The position numbers were made by a program, and so were the translations under genes. Positions 23,116-31,025 of a stretch of 38,337 nucleotides of DNA are shown piece by piece. Numbering within the stretch: the stretch's first letter is position 1; the number at the start of each line of letters is the position of its first letter. The stretch spans positions 1 to 38,337 of the forward strand of contig DXDW01000212.1 in assembly GCA_019115305.1 (NCBI GenBank), read 5' to 3'. The DNA comes from Candidatus Anaerofilum excrementigallinarum (GTDB taxonomy: Bacteria > Bacillota > Clostridia > Oscillospirales > Ruminococcaceae). A model generated the notes under the pieces. The model was not told where the DNA came from and searched no databases. It was given only the letters and a program-made list of their open reading frames with translations.

Positions 23116-23791
23116 TCCCCCACACCACCTTCAAATATTTGGGCTTTTTCGGGTCAAATTCTATCTTTTCCCGCAGATTGCGCAGATGCACCATCACCGT
23201 GTCGGTATTCACAGCCCGCTCGCCCCACACCCGCTCGTAGATCTCCTCGGCGGGAAATACCCGCCCCGGGTTGCAGGCCAGAAGCAGCAGGATCTTGTAT
23301 TCCAGCGGCGTGAGCTTCACCGGCTCGCCGTCCACCCGCACGGCGGCGGCATCCTCGTCGATCTCCAGCCCGCCCACGGTATGGATGCGCCGGGCCGCGG
23401 CCCCGCCTCCTGTCAGCTGCAGAAACCGCTGGTACCGCCGCAGATGGGAATTGACCCGGGCCAGCAGCTCCATGGGCACAAAGGGCTTGGTGACATAGTC
23501 GTCGGCGCCGATGTTCAGCCCGGTGATCTTGTCGATATCCTCGGATTTGGCCGACAGGAAGATGACCGGGAAATCGTAGTCCTGCCGCAGCTGCATCACC
23601 ATGGTGATGCCGTCCATCACCGGCATCATGATATCCACAATGGCCAGATGCACCGTTTGGCTGCGGATGATGGCCAGCCCCTGGGCGCCGTCGGCGGCTT
23701 CCAGCACCGTATACCCCTGATTTTTCAGATAAATACCGATGCCCTGCCGGATCTCGGCGTCGTCCTCCACCACCAAAATGATTGACTCCAT
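23090..23791 (-). CDS. OmpR/PhoB-family response regulator (VanR-like)
   Basis: 233 residues. Receiver domain 1-120 with acidic pocket Glu9-Asp10-Asp11, phospho-acceptor Asp53 (VDIMMPVMDG) and Lys in VTKPF. Winged-helix DNA-binding domain 135-230 (LTPLEYKILLLLACNPGRVF...VHLRNLREKIE). The linker is alanine- and glycine-rich. GGGAGG precedes the ATG. It is the first gene of the two-component operon, whose extended -10 box (TGGTACAAT) lies at 23838-23846. Confidence 0.94.
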   Translation of the reverse strand: MESIILVVEDDAEIRQGIGIYLKNQGYTVLEAADGAQGLAIIRSQTVHLAIVDIMMPVMDGITMVMQLRQDYDFPVIFLSAKSEDIDKITGLNIGADDYVTKPFVPMELLARVNSHLRRYQRFLQLTGGGAAARRIHTVGGLEIDEDAAAVRVDGEPVKLTPLEYKILLLLACNPGRVFPAEEIYERVWGERAVNTDTVMVHLRNLREKIEFDPKKPKYLKVVWGIGYKIDKV

Positions 23792-23837
23792 AGCTCATTC
23801 CTCCCTGCTGCCGGCCGGGCCGGCTGTTCGCGTTTTT

Positions 23838-23846
23838 ATTGTACCA
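23838..23846 (-). promoter_or_regulatory. Extended -10 promoter of the two-component operon
   Basis: TGGTACAAT on the minus strand between the sigma factor stop and the response regulator start, so the operon can be expressed separately from the sigma gene. Confidence 0.6.
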
Positions 23847-23874
23847 CGAAACTGGCAGGAATGGCAGATGCCTT

Positions 23875-24375
23875 TTACACGGCGGCAGCCAGCTGGCCCC
23901 GGAGCAGCGCCCGGCCCCGGAACAGCTGGGTGCGCACGGTGCCCAGAGGGCGGCCCAGCTGCCGGGCAGTCTGAGCGGGGGTGAGCCCGCCCAGGAAACA
24001 GGCCACGCACACCTCCCGATACGGCGCCCGGAGCTGGTGCACCATCTGGGCGGTGCGCTGGGCGGCGTCCCGGCTTTCCAGCGCTGCCTGCATATCGGTA
24101 TCGGCGGACAAAACCTCCATCTTTTCCGGTTCCCAGACGGCGGAACGCCGCACGGCTGCGCTTTTCAGGTGATCCTTGGCCTTATTCACCGCGATGCGGC
24201 ACAGCCAGGCCTTTTCGTTGCCCTCCCGGCAGCTGTCCAGATGCAGCCAAGCCGACAGGAAGGTGTCCTGGGCCAGGTCCTGAGCCAGCTGCTCGTCGCA
24301 CACCATCTGATAGCAAACACTGTACACCAGCCGCTGGTATTGGACCATCATCATTTCAAATCGCTCGGTGTTCAT
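23875..24375 (-). CDS. ECF sigma-70 family RNA polymerase sigma factor
   Basis: 166 residues. Region 2 (about 10-75) includes QRLVYSVCYQMV and the core-binding/-10 segment AQDLAQDTFLSAWLH. Region 4 (about 105-160) has a helix-turn-helix, LGGLTPAQTARQLGRPLGTVRTQLFRGRALLR. AAGGAGG precedes the ATG at the right spacing. No anti-sigma factor lies beside it: upstream is a phosphatase gene and downstream a two-component operon, so its control is not visible here. A TATACT-like box lies near 24430 on the minus strand. Confidence 0.92.
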   Translation of the reverse strand: MNTERFEMMMVQYQRLVYSVCYQMVCDEQLAQDLAQDTFLSAWLHLDSCREGNEKAWLCRIAVNKAKDHLKSAAVRRSAVWEPEKMEVLSADTDMQAALESRDAAQRTAQMVHQLRAPYREVCVACFLGGLTPAQTARQLGRPLGTVRTQLFRGRALLRGQLAAAV

Positions 24376-24523
24376 CCCGACTGCCTCCTTCTGCGGCCCC
24401 GCGGCCGGCTGTCTGTTTTACAGGAAACAGTATACCGTTTGTTTTGAAAAATCACCTGCAGAAAAAACGAAAGAATTCCGAAAGATTTCCCGGTTTTCTT
24501 TAAAAAATTTCCCCAGAACGCAG

Positions 24524-24556
24524 AAACCCCCCCCAAGAGCCGCAGCCCTTGGGGGG
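24524..24556 (-). terminator. Terminator of PHP phosphatase gene
   Basis: CCCCCCAAG pairs with CTTGGGGGG around a ten-base loop; the minus strand continues with GG then TTTCTG. The T run is short, so termination may be incomplete. Confidence 0.75.
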
Positions 24557-24579
24557 AAAATGCTTCTTTTTTGTCTTTG

Positions 24580-25425
24580 TTACAGGGGCAGGTCCTCCAA
24601 ACCGCAGGGCACAAAGCCGCCGGCCTGCAGCACCAGCACCCGGTCCAGCCCCGCCTGCCGGGCCCGCTGGGCGCAGCGGGTATAGCCGAAGGCCAGGGCG
24701 GCTGTCTCGTGGGCGTCGGCGGTGATGGTCACATCGCCCTTTTTTTCGGCGATCCGCCGCAGCAGGAAATCGTCGGGATAGGCCTCCTGCCGCCAGCCCC
24801 GCCAGATGCCGCCGGTGTTCATTTCCAGGCAGACCCCCTGCTCCAGACAGGCGTCCAGGGCCTCCAGGGCTATGGAGCGGTAGACCGGGCTGCTCTCGTC
24901 AAACAGGCAGCCATCCCGGTTGGTCTTGACGATGAGGTCGAAGTGGCCCAGAATGGTGGGCCGCAGGGCCGCCACCTGTACCACCTGGCTGTAATAGGCC
25001 CGGATCATCCCCCATACATCTCCGCCGAAACCGTCCTGGATACAGGCGGCCAGGGCCTGGGTGCTGAGGTCCACGGGATAGAGTTTGCCGTTTTCGGGGC
25101 CTTGCAGGGCATGGACGCTGCCGATAACATAATCCCAGCCCTCGGGCAAAGTCAGCCCGGCCAGGGGGTCGTACTCCACCCCCACCAGGATATCCAGACG
25201 GCCGGCGTATTCCCGGCGCAGCTCCAGCGCCTGGCGGCGGTATTCCTCGGTGCCCTCGGGGCTCATGCAGTAGCTGGTGTCGGCGGGAGTGTAAATATGC
25301 CCCGAAAAGCCCAAGGTGCGCAGACCGCAGTCCAGGGCGGCGGCGGCCATCTCGGCGGGGGTGTTTTTCCCATCGCACCAGGTGGTGTGGGTATGTACGC
25401 TGCTGGTTCGGTACAGGCTGCTCAT
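24580..25425 (-). CDS. PHP-family histidinol-phosphatase-like protein
   Basis: 281 residues of the PHP metallo-phosphoesterase fold. Metal ligands are visible in order: His11 and His13 (VHTHTTWCDG), a His in GFSGHIY, Glu in VGVEYDPL, His in IGSVHAL, His in LGHFDLIVK, and Asp-His in TADAHE. This matches HisK-type histidinol phosphatases, which remove phosphate from L-histidinol phosphate. No other histidine gene is nearby, so a different phosphate ester is possible. The ATG has GGAGG eight bases upstream. Confidence 0.85.
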   Translation of the reverse strand: MSSLYRTSSVHTHTTWCDGKNTPAEMAAAALDCGLRTLGFSGHIYTPADTSYCMSPEGTEEYRRQALELRREYAGRLDILVGVEYDPLAGLTLPEGWDYVIGSVHALQGPENGKLYPVDLSTQALAACIQDGFGGDVWGMIRAYYSQVVQVAALRPTILGHFDLIVKTNRDGCLFDESSPVYRSIALEALDACLEQGVCLEMNTGGIWRGWRQEAYPDDFLLRRIAEKKGDVTITADAHETAALAFGYTRCAQRARQAGLDRVLVLQAGGFVPCGLEDLPL

Positions 25426-25523
25426 GGTATTCCTCCTCGGAACAGATCTTTGCTCCTATCATACCCCGGCGGCGGACAAAAATCCAGCCCCAGCGGCGGA
25501 AGAACCGGTATTTTCCCTCTGTT

Positions 25524-26288
25524 TTACAGGTCCAGGGCCGTTTTGACAAACAGCAATCCCAGCACCAGGAACATCACATACCGGATTTTCTTGCTGCCGC
25601 CCCGGATGGCAAACTGGGCTCCGCACCAGCCCCCCAGCATCCCGCAGGCGCTGGCCGGCAGCGCCAGCAGAAACACGATCTTGCCGCTGGCGGCGTAGAG
25701 GGCCACGCTGGCCAGATTGCTGGCCAGATTGGAAATCTTGGCGCAGCCGCAGGCCAGCAGCAGATCCATACCCAGCACCAGGTTGAAGGCCAAAATCAGG
25801 AAGGTACCGGTGCCGGGGCCGATGAGCCCGTCGTAGCAGCCCACACACAGGCCGATGGCCAGACTGCGCAGAGCCATCTGCACCGCCGAAAGGGGCGGGC
25901 GCTCTTTTTTGCTCTTGATGCGGCTGCTGAACAGCAAAAACACCGCCACCACCGGCAGCGCCGCCAGCAGCAGCTGCTCCAGCAGCCGGGCGGAGAGCAG
26001 CAAAGCCAGCCGGGTGCCCAGAGCGCTGCCCAGCAGCGCCCCGCCGGCGGCCCAGAGGCTCACCCGCCACTGGATCTTGCCGCTTTTGAAAAAATTGGCC
26101 GAGGCCGTCACCGTGGCCAGACAGGCCGACATCTTGTTGGTGCCTGCCGCCAGATGGGGCGGCAGACCCGCCAGCAGATAGGCCGGGATGGAGATGATTC
26201 CCCCGCCCCCGGCGGCGGCGTCCACAAACCCCGCCAAAAACACCAGCGGGCAGATAATCGCCAGCTGCTGCCAGAATGCCAGTTCCAT
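25524..26288 (-). CDS. TauE/SafE family anion exporter (DUF81)
   Basis: 254 residues, seven or eight transmembrane segments in two repeats. The N-terminal LAGFVDAAAGGGGIISIPAYLLAGLPPHLAAGTNK and the second-repeat GCYDGLIGPGTGTFLILAF are the family signatures. Members export sulfite, sulfoacetate or related organic anions; the substrate here is unknown. The ATG directly follows the stop codon of the preceding gene (TAAATG), so translation is probably coupled. Third gene of the sortase operon. Confidence 0.9.
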   Translation of the reverse strand: MELAFWQQLAIICPLVFLAGFVDAAAGGGGIISIPAYLLAGLPPHLAAGTNKMSACLATVTASANFFKSGKIQWRVSLWAAGGALLGSALGTRLALLLSARLLEQLLLAALPVVAVFLLFSSRIKSKKERPPLSAVQMALRSLAIGLCVGCYDGLIGPGTGTFLILAFNLVLGMDLLLACGCAKISNLASNLASVALYAASGKIVFLLALPASACGMLGGWCGAQFAIRGGSKKIRYVMFLVLGLLFVKTALDL

Positions 26289-27116
26289 TTACGATTCCTC
26301 TTTTCCCTTTTTGCTCTGCCGGCCCCACAGCAGCCCGGCGGCCGCCGCCAGCACAGCCAACGCGCCCAATCCGGCGGCATACAGCACCGCTGCCTGCCGC
26401 GCCCCGCCGAACCAGCCATCCAGCGCTGCGCTTACCAGCTGCTGCCAGGGCTGTTCCAGACCGGCCGGCTGGGGCACCTGCCAGCGGCAGAACACCGCCA
26501 GCGCTCCCGCTGCTCCCAGGCTGGCCAGGGCCAGGCCAAACAGCCTTCCCTTTGCCCCCATGCCCGGCAAAAACAGCAGTCCCAGCCCCGCCACGGCCAG
26601 CAGCGCCCCCATGCCGAAGCCAAACGGCAGACTTTGCACCGCCTGCTCCCCGTATTGGACCAGCTGCCCCAGCTGTTCTGCTGCCGGCAGCTCCATGGCC
26701 CGGGTCTCCAGCCCGTTTGCCTGCTCTTCCAAGAGATCCAGCAGCCGGACCACCTCTTCATCTTCCAAAGCTTCGGCGGGCTGGTCCTGACATACCATCT
26801 GCCGCAGTTTATCCCCTGCGGTGGGTTCGGGCAGGCTCTGGCCCTGCAGCTGTGCCGCACCGGCCTGGGCCAGGACCGCAGCATCGGCGGCATCCCCGGC
26901 ATTTTCCAGGCCCGCCGCCTGGGCCAGAATATCCAGTTCCCCCTGCAGCCACTGGGCCCGCTGGGTGTACAGGCCGCTGCTTTCCAGCTGGCCTTCCATC
27001 GCGTCGGCGGTGAGACGTCCCCCGGCTCCCATGGAGGCCATCTGGGTCATCCCGGCACAGAGCAGCAGCACCCCGGCCAGCCACCGGAGCTGTCTGCCTT
27101 GCAGTATCCCTTTCAT
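26289..27116 (-). CDS. Membrane protein of unknown function
   Basis: 275 residues; not recognised. One N-terminal transmembrane helix (about 8-26) is followed by a helical, Ala/Gln/Leu/Glu-rich extracytoplasmic region (about 30-165) and then three transmembrane helices (about 168-188, 197-215 and 245-265). The start is ATG 27116 with GAGGAGGAGGG; an in-frame TTG at 27134 overlaps the sortase stop and is less likely. There is no LPxTG or NPQTN motif, so it is not an obvious sortase substrate, but it lies 14 bp after the sortase gene and may work with it. Some similarity in layout to ESAT-6/YhgE-like helical exported regions cannot be excluded. Confidence 0.75.
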   Translation of the reverse strand: MKGILQGRQLRWLAGVLLLCAGMTQMASMGAGGRLTADAMEGQLESSGLYTQRAQWLQGELDILAQAAGLENAGDAADAAVLAQAGAAQLQGQSLPEPTAGDKLRQMVCQDQPAEALEDEEVVRLLDLLEEQANGLETRAMELPAAEQLGQLVQYGEQAVQSLPFGFGMGALLAVAGLGLLFLPGMGAKGRLFGLALASLGAAGALAVFCRWQVPQPAGLEQPWQQLVSAALDGWFGGARQAAVLYAAGLGALAVLAAAAGLLWGRQSKKGKEES

Positions 27117-27130
27117 GCGCCCTCCTCCTC

Positions 27131-27787
27131 TCAATCGGTTCGCAGCGGCCGGCCGGAAACCGGCTGGCAGTAGACAAAAAAGCGATAGGGGGTGCTGGTG
27201 AGCTGATCGAAGGGATAGCAGGTGTACAGGATCAGCTTTTCCTCCCCGGCCTGGAGATCGTACACGGTGCTGTCGCTGGAACGGCCCACAAAGCTCTCGG
27301 TCACCTCGTACTCGTAGCTGCCGTAGTACATCTCCAAAGTCACCCGGCTGCCCGGCTGTACCTGGCCCAGAGTGTGGAAATAGGTGTTGTTGTGGGCGGC
27401 CATCAGCATCTGCAGCCCGCCGCCGGGGATGCGGTCGTACCGGTCGGCGTACAGGCAGGCCCCTTTGTTGAGGTCGGCATTGTTGTCCCCCCAGATCACG
27501 TCGCAGTCGATGCCCGCATCGGGGATGGTGATGCGCCCGATGACGGTGTGGGGCTCGGGCCAGCCCCCGGCCTCGGTGATATCCAGCTGCTGGCTGGCCA
27601 GCCAGGCACGCTCCATCTCTTCCGGCAGGGCCTTGAGCTGCTCCACCGACTGGGAGTCCGCCCCCTGCAGGGCAGTTTCCGCTGCCGGCTCCAGGGCGGG
27701 CGCAGCGGGGGCCGCCAGGCCCAGCCCCACAGCCGCCCAGCCTGCCAGCAGCAGGGCCGCCGCGGCAATTGCTGTTTTTGCGTTCAT
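27131..27787 (-). CDS. Sortase (class B/D-like transpeptidase)
   Basis: 218 residues from the ATG at 27787 (GAGGGA upstream). It has a non-cleaved N-terminal membrane anchor (residues 5-26) and a sortase beta-barrel from about 78. The catalytic triad is complete: His132 (MAAHNNTYFHTL), Cys190 (LILYTCYPF) and Arg202 (TPYRFFVYC). A TLxTC-type motif precedes the Cys as LYTC. Sortases join LPxTG-like proteins to the cell wall or to pili; no substrate with a sorting signal lies in this window, so it may act on targets elsewhere. It heads a three-gene operon with the unknown membrane protein and the TauE exporter. Confidence 0.88.
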   Translation of the reverse strand: MNAKTAIAAAALLLAGWAAVGLGLAAPAAPALEPAAETALQGADSQSVEQLKALPEEMERAWLASQQLDITEAGGWPEPHTVIGRITIPDAGIDCDVIWGDNNADLNKGACLYADRYDRIPGGGLQMLMAAHNNTYFHTLGQVQPGSRVTLEMYYGSYEYEVTESFVGRSSDSTVYDLQAGEEKLILYTCYPFDQLTSTPYRFFVYCQPVSGRPLRTD

Positions 27788-27865
27788 ACTTTCCCTCGTT
27801 TTATACTTTCCGTATTTTCCGACAAAAATATTCCATTTTCTCCCCTGTGCAGGGCAGACAGCTTT

Positions 27866-27895
27866 ATCATACCCCTTTCCACCGGCAGGATGCAA
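27866..27895 (-). promoter_or_regulatory. Probable sortase operon promoter
   Basis: Minus strand TTGCAT, 18-bp spacer, TATGAT, about 80 bp upstream of the start. Confidence 0.6.
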
Positions 27896-27913
27896 ACCCT
27901 TTTTGGCGGACAG

Positions 27914-27944
27914 AAAAAATCCCCGACCAGAAATGGCCGGGGAT
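27914..27944 (-). terminator. prs terminator
   Basis: ATCCCCGGCCA pairs with TGGTCGGGGAT (one G-T pair) around TTTC, followed by TTTTT on the minus strand. Confidence 0.93.
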
Positions 27945-27964
27945 ACGGCCCCCGAAGGGCCGGT

Positions 27965-29116
27965 TTATTTGCCGTAGTGGGCAGCCAGCAGCTGCTGGAT
28001 CTTCTCGTGGGGATCGATGATGTTGCTCACCGAGATGTCGTTGTTCAGCGCCAGAATGAAGTAGGCGATGTACTTGGACACGTCCACCTCGTGGAACCAG
28101 GGACGGCTGAGCAGCTCGGGGCTGCGGTAGGTCAGGTTGGTGCCGAACACGCCGGTGATGATGCCCTCTTTATAGGCCTTGTCGAAGGAATCCAGGCCGT
28201 TGGTGAAGATGGCATAGGTGGCGTAGGCGAAGATGCGGTTGGCGCCGCGGCGCTTCAGCTCGTAGCCGATGTCCAGCATGCTCTCGCCGGAGGAAATGAT
28301 GTCGTCGGCGATGAACACATCCTTGCCCTGGACGCTCTCGCCCAGGTACTCGTGGGCCACGATGGGGTTGCGGCCGTTGACGATGCGGCTGTAATCCCGG
28401 CGCTTGTAGAACATGCCCAGGTTCACGCCCATAACGCTGGCGTAGTACATGTTGCGGTTCATGGCGCCTTCGTCGGGGCTGATGACCATGAAGTTGTCGC
28501 GGTCGGGCTTGAGGTCGGGGAAGCTGTGCAGCAGGGCTTTCAGCACCTGGTAGGTGGGCATGACGTTGTCAAAGCCCATGATGGGCACAGCGTTCTGGAC
28601 ACGGGGATCGTGAGCATCAAAGGTGATGAGGTTTTCCACACCCATGTTCTGCAGCTCCTGCAGAGCAAAGGCGCAGTCCAGGCTCTCCCGGTAGCTGCGG
28701 CGATGCTGACGGCTGCCGTACAGCATGGGCATGATCACGCTGATGCGGTGAGCCTTGCCGCTGGCGGCCTGGATCAGCCGCTTCAGGTCCTGAAAATGGT
28801 CGTCGGGAGACATGTAGTTCTCGTGGCCAAACATGGTATAGGTGCAGTTGTAATTGCCCATGTCGGTGATGATAAACAGGTCGTCGCCGCGGACCGTCTG
28901 TTTGATCATACCTTTGCCGTCGCCGGAAGAAAAGCGGGGGCATTCGCTGGGAATGATGAAGGTATCCTCATCCCGGCCCGCCTCCTTGGCCCAGCGGGAC
29001 AGATGCGCGTCGATCAGCTTGCCCAGCTCTACCGCGCCGGGAGCCACCAGCAGACCCAGCTCGGCCACGCTGGTATCAGAAGCCATTACATCCTTCGCAT
29101 TGTTCACATGCAGCAT
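27965..29116 (-). CDS. prs: Ribose-phosphate pyrophosphokinase (PRPP synthetase)
   Basis: 383 residues. It makes PRPP from ribose 5-phosphate and ATP for purine, pyrimidine, histidine and NAD synthesis. The class I core is recognisable: RGDDLFIITD, YGSRQHRRSYRE (for the RQDRK region), TFDAHDPRVQNAVP, the catalytic KRR loop in YKRRDYSRIV, and the PRPP loop IADDIISSGES (usually VDDMIDTAGT). It is about 65 residues longer than the usual enzyme, mostly at the N-terminus and in loops. The start is uncertain: ATG 29116 has AAGGAG at an unusually long 13 bases, and ATG 29086 has AAGGA closer. Promoter with flanking inverted repeat at 29189-29228. Confidence 0.88.
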   Translation of the reverse strand: MLHVNNAKDVMASDTSVAELGLLVAPGAVELGKLIDAHLSRWAKEAGRDEDTFIIPSECPRFSSGDGKGMIKQTVRGDDLFIITDMGNYNCTYTMFGHENYMSPDDHFQDLKRLIQAASGKAHRISVIMPMLYGSRQHRRSYRESLDCAFALQELQNMGVENLITFDAHDPRVQNAVPIMGFDNVMPTYQVLKALLHSFPDLKPDRDNFMVISPDEGAMNRNMYYASVMGVNLGMFYKRRDYSRIVNGRNPIVAHEYLGESVQGKDVFIADDIISSGESMLDIGYELKRRGANRIFAYATYAIFTNGLDSFDKAYKEGIITGVFGTNLTYRSPELLSRPWFHEVDVSKYIAYFILALNNDISVSNIIDPHEKIQQLLAAHYGK

Positions 29117-29188
29117 TTCAGTACACACACTCCTTGATGCCTTGTACGAATTTCCTATTTTAGGGCGCACCAGACCGGCACGTCCCTC

Positions 29189-29227
29189 TGTCGCTTTCAT
29201 TTTATCATAATTTTACAAAAAGCGACA
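29189..29227. promoter_or_regulatory. Inverted repeat across the prs promoter
   Basis: TGTCGCTTT (29189-29197) and AAAGCGACA (29219-29227) form 9-bp perfect arms around a 21-bp AT-rich centre. One arm overlaps the -35 box, the other the expected start point. It does not resemble the PurR box I know. Confidence 0.5.
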
Positions 29228-29228
29228 A
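29199..29228 (-). promoter_or_regulatory. prs promoter
   Basis: Minus strand TTGTCG, 18-bp spacer, TAAAAT. 29229-29380 beyond it is AT-rich DNA without a gene in which I see nothing further. Confidence 0.6.
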
Positions 29229-29374
29229 CTGCTTTTTCAAGATTATAGGATTTTCTGTGCTTTGTCGGGAAAAATCACGCAGTCGGACAAAAAAATAGGA
29301 GTTCTGCCCAACGAAAGGCACTTTTTTCTGGTGAAAAATACCACTCCATGTAGTTTTTGCATCCATCTGAAAAG

Positions 29375-29423
29375 CACAAAGGCCAAAGACCCGGCTGCCT
29401 TGGGGGCAGTGGGGCCTTTGGCC
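29375..29423 (-). terminator. Terminator of the rpe-rnf-like operon
   Basis: GGCCAAAG.CCC pairs with GGG.CTTTGGCC (29381-29392 with 29412-29423), with an inner CTGCC/GGCAG stem; the minus strand continues TTTGTGCTTTTC. Confidence 0.8.
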
Positions 29424-29429
29424 ATGGGG

Positions 29430-29873
29430 TCATCCGCCCTGGGGCAGATGAAATTCAAACTGTGCCTTGCCCAGCACAAAGCCGTTTCGTTCCAGAAAGG
29501 CCCGGCTGCGCATATTCACCCGGCTGCAGTTGGCCAGCAGCCGTCCGCAGCCCTTGCGGCGGGCTGCCGCGGCCAGGTGGATCAGCAGCGCCCGGCCCAC
29601 ACCCTTTTCCCGCTGGGCGGGGCGGACATACAGCTGCACCACCGTGCCGGTGAGGCCGTTTTCCGCCAGGGTATAGCCGATCTCCAGCTCTCCCCAGCCT
29701 GCCGGCTCTCCCTGCAGAAACGCCAGGGCCACCCGGTGGGTGGGGTCGGCAAGGCCCCGGTGGAGCAAAGCGTCAAACAGCTCCCGGTCCAGGGGGCTGC
29801 CCGCCGCTTCGCTGGCCATTTGATACAGCGCCGGTTCGTCTTCGGCCACGGCGGGGCGCACTACGGCGCTCAT
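29430..29873 (-). CDS. GNAT family N-acetyltransferase
   Basis: 147 residues, single GNAT domain that transfers acyl from acyl-CoA to an amine. Motif A for CoA is seen as VVQLYVRPAQREKGVGRALLIHLAAAARRKG (Q/RxxGxG/A as REKGVG), followed by the typical end NMRSRAFLERNGFVLGKAQFEFHLP. The acceptor cannot be predicted. The ATG overlaps the stop of the upstream DUF4015-like gene (ATGA), so it is the last gene of the operon that begins with rpe. Confidence 0.9.
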   Translation of the reverse strand: MSAVVRPAVAEDEPALYQMASEAAGSPLDRELFDALLHRGLADPTHRVALAFLQGEPAGWGELEIGYTLAENGLTGTVVQLYVRPAQREKGVGRALLIHLAAAARRKGCGRLLANCSRVNMRSRAFLERNGFVLGKAQFEFHLPQGG

Positions 29874-31003
29874 CCGATCACCGCGCCCAGATACCCGGCC
29901 TGGTCGGCGGCCTGGCGCAGCGCCTCGTCGGGGGCGGCAGACACGCGGTAGACCAGCTGGGTGTCGGGCACCGCCTGGGCACAGGCAGCCAAAGTCGCGG
30001 CGGGATCGGCGGTGTCGGCGGGCAGCTGGACCACCAGCCGCTCCATGCCCAGACCGCTCACGGCCACGCCGGCGGGACGCAGGTCCTCACCCAGCACCGC
30101 GGCGGCGGAATACTGGAACCAGCACTCGGCATCCTTGGCAGCCAGAGCCTGCTCCAGCCGCTGGATGTTCTCGCTGAGGATCTGGGCCTGGCCCTTGCCG
30201 CCGGTCTCGCCGAAGCTGGCGCTGGACAGGCTGTTGACCAGGGGGAAGTGGAACCCGCAGAACACCACCTGCTCATAGCCCATGCTCACGGCTTCCAGGG
30301 CCAGATCTTCCAGGTACTGGTTAGCGGCTTCGCTGTAAGGATTCAGCCAGGGATTGCCTCCGGCGTCGGCGGCGTTGTCCAGCCACAGCACCCCTTCTTC
30401 GGCGCCGTAGGACACCGCCATGGTGCGGTCGGTGCGGGCGGCGATGGGGTCCTGGTAGCCCCACAGACAGGCCACCGGGGTGATGCCGGCATCCGACAAA
30501 GCCTTGGCGGCGGCAGCGGCGTCAATGGGGCTGGCCGAGATGCCGCCGGCGGCAGCGGGCACCTGGGAGGCATAGGCCACCGTGCCGGTGCTGTCCTTGA
30601 GGGTGACCACCGCGTATTTTACCCCTTCGGAAGCCAGCTGAGACGCAGTCTGGGCAGCCTGCTCCGGAGTAGCCAGTTCACCCAGAGACACCTGCCGCCA
30701 GTCCCCCTTTTCGGTGGGCTCGGGGGTAGGCTCGGGGCTGGGAGTGACCTCCACAGCGGACTGGGAATCCGAGGCGGGCAGCGGCTGGGACTGGGACTGA
30801 GACTGGTCCCCGTCGATATCCTGGCCGCGGATCACCGAATACCACAGCCGGCTGCCGGCGTCCAGAATGGGCGGCGCCAGAAAATAGCTGGCCGCAAACA
30901 GCACCAGCAGGATCACCACCCAGCGGATGATCCGCCGGCGGCGAAAGCTGCGGGTGTCGAAACTGCCCTTGTAGCGTTTGATTTTTCTGCCTTTGTTTCT
31001 CAT
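29870..31003 (-). CDS. Membrane-anchored DUF4015-like (glycoside-hydrolase-like) protein
   Basis: 377 residues from the ATG at 31003; a GTG two codons earlier is too close to GGGGAGG. Basic cytoplasmic tail (1-26), one transmembrane helix (about 28-48), then a Gln/Ser/Pro/Glu linker (about 65-100) and an extracytoplasmic alpha/beta barrel (about 105-375). The barrel has the DUF4015 pattern: VKYAVVTLKDSTGTVAYAS, AGITPVACLWGYQDPIAAR, GNPWLNPYSEAANQYLEDLALEAVSMGYEQVVFCGFHFP. In relatives the last motif reads FDYVRFP, so the usual Asp and Arg are missing here and activity may be lost. It lies 22 bp after rnfA-like, inside the operon. Family call by pattern, fairly sure. Confidence 0.78.
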   Translation of the reverse strand: MRNKGRKIKRYKGSFDTRSFRRRRIIRWVVILLVLFAASYFLAPPILDAGSRLWYSVIRGQDIDGDQSQSQSQPLPASDSQSAVEVTPSPEPTPEPTEKGDWRQVSLGELATPEQAAQTASQLASEGVKYAVVTLKDSTGTVAYASQVPAAAGGISASPIDAAAAAKALSDAGITPVACLWGYQDPIAARTDRTMAVSYGAEEGVLWLDNAADAGGNPWLNPYSEAANQYLEDLALEAVSMGYEQVVFCGFHFPLVNSLSSASFGETGGKGQAQILSENIQRLEQALAAKDAECWFQYSAAAVLGEDLRPAGVAVSGLGMERLVVQLPADTADPAATLAACAQAVPDTQLVYRVSAAPDEALRQAADQAGYLGAVIG

Positions 31004-31025
31004 GGACACATTCCTCCCCGCCCTT

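Noticed and set aside
27374-29137. Plus-strand open frame of 587 codons
   Set aside because: Antisense to the sortase and prs genes, crossing the prs terminator.
29229-29380. Small gene or RNA in the AT-rich gap
   Set aside because: No ORF with a ribosome binding site, no convincing promoter and no stable hairpin other than the terminator at 29375-29423.
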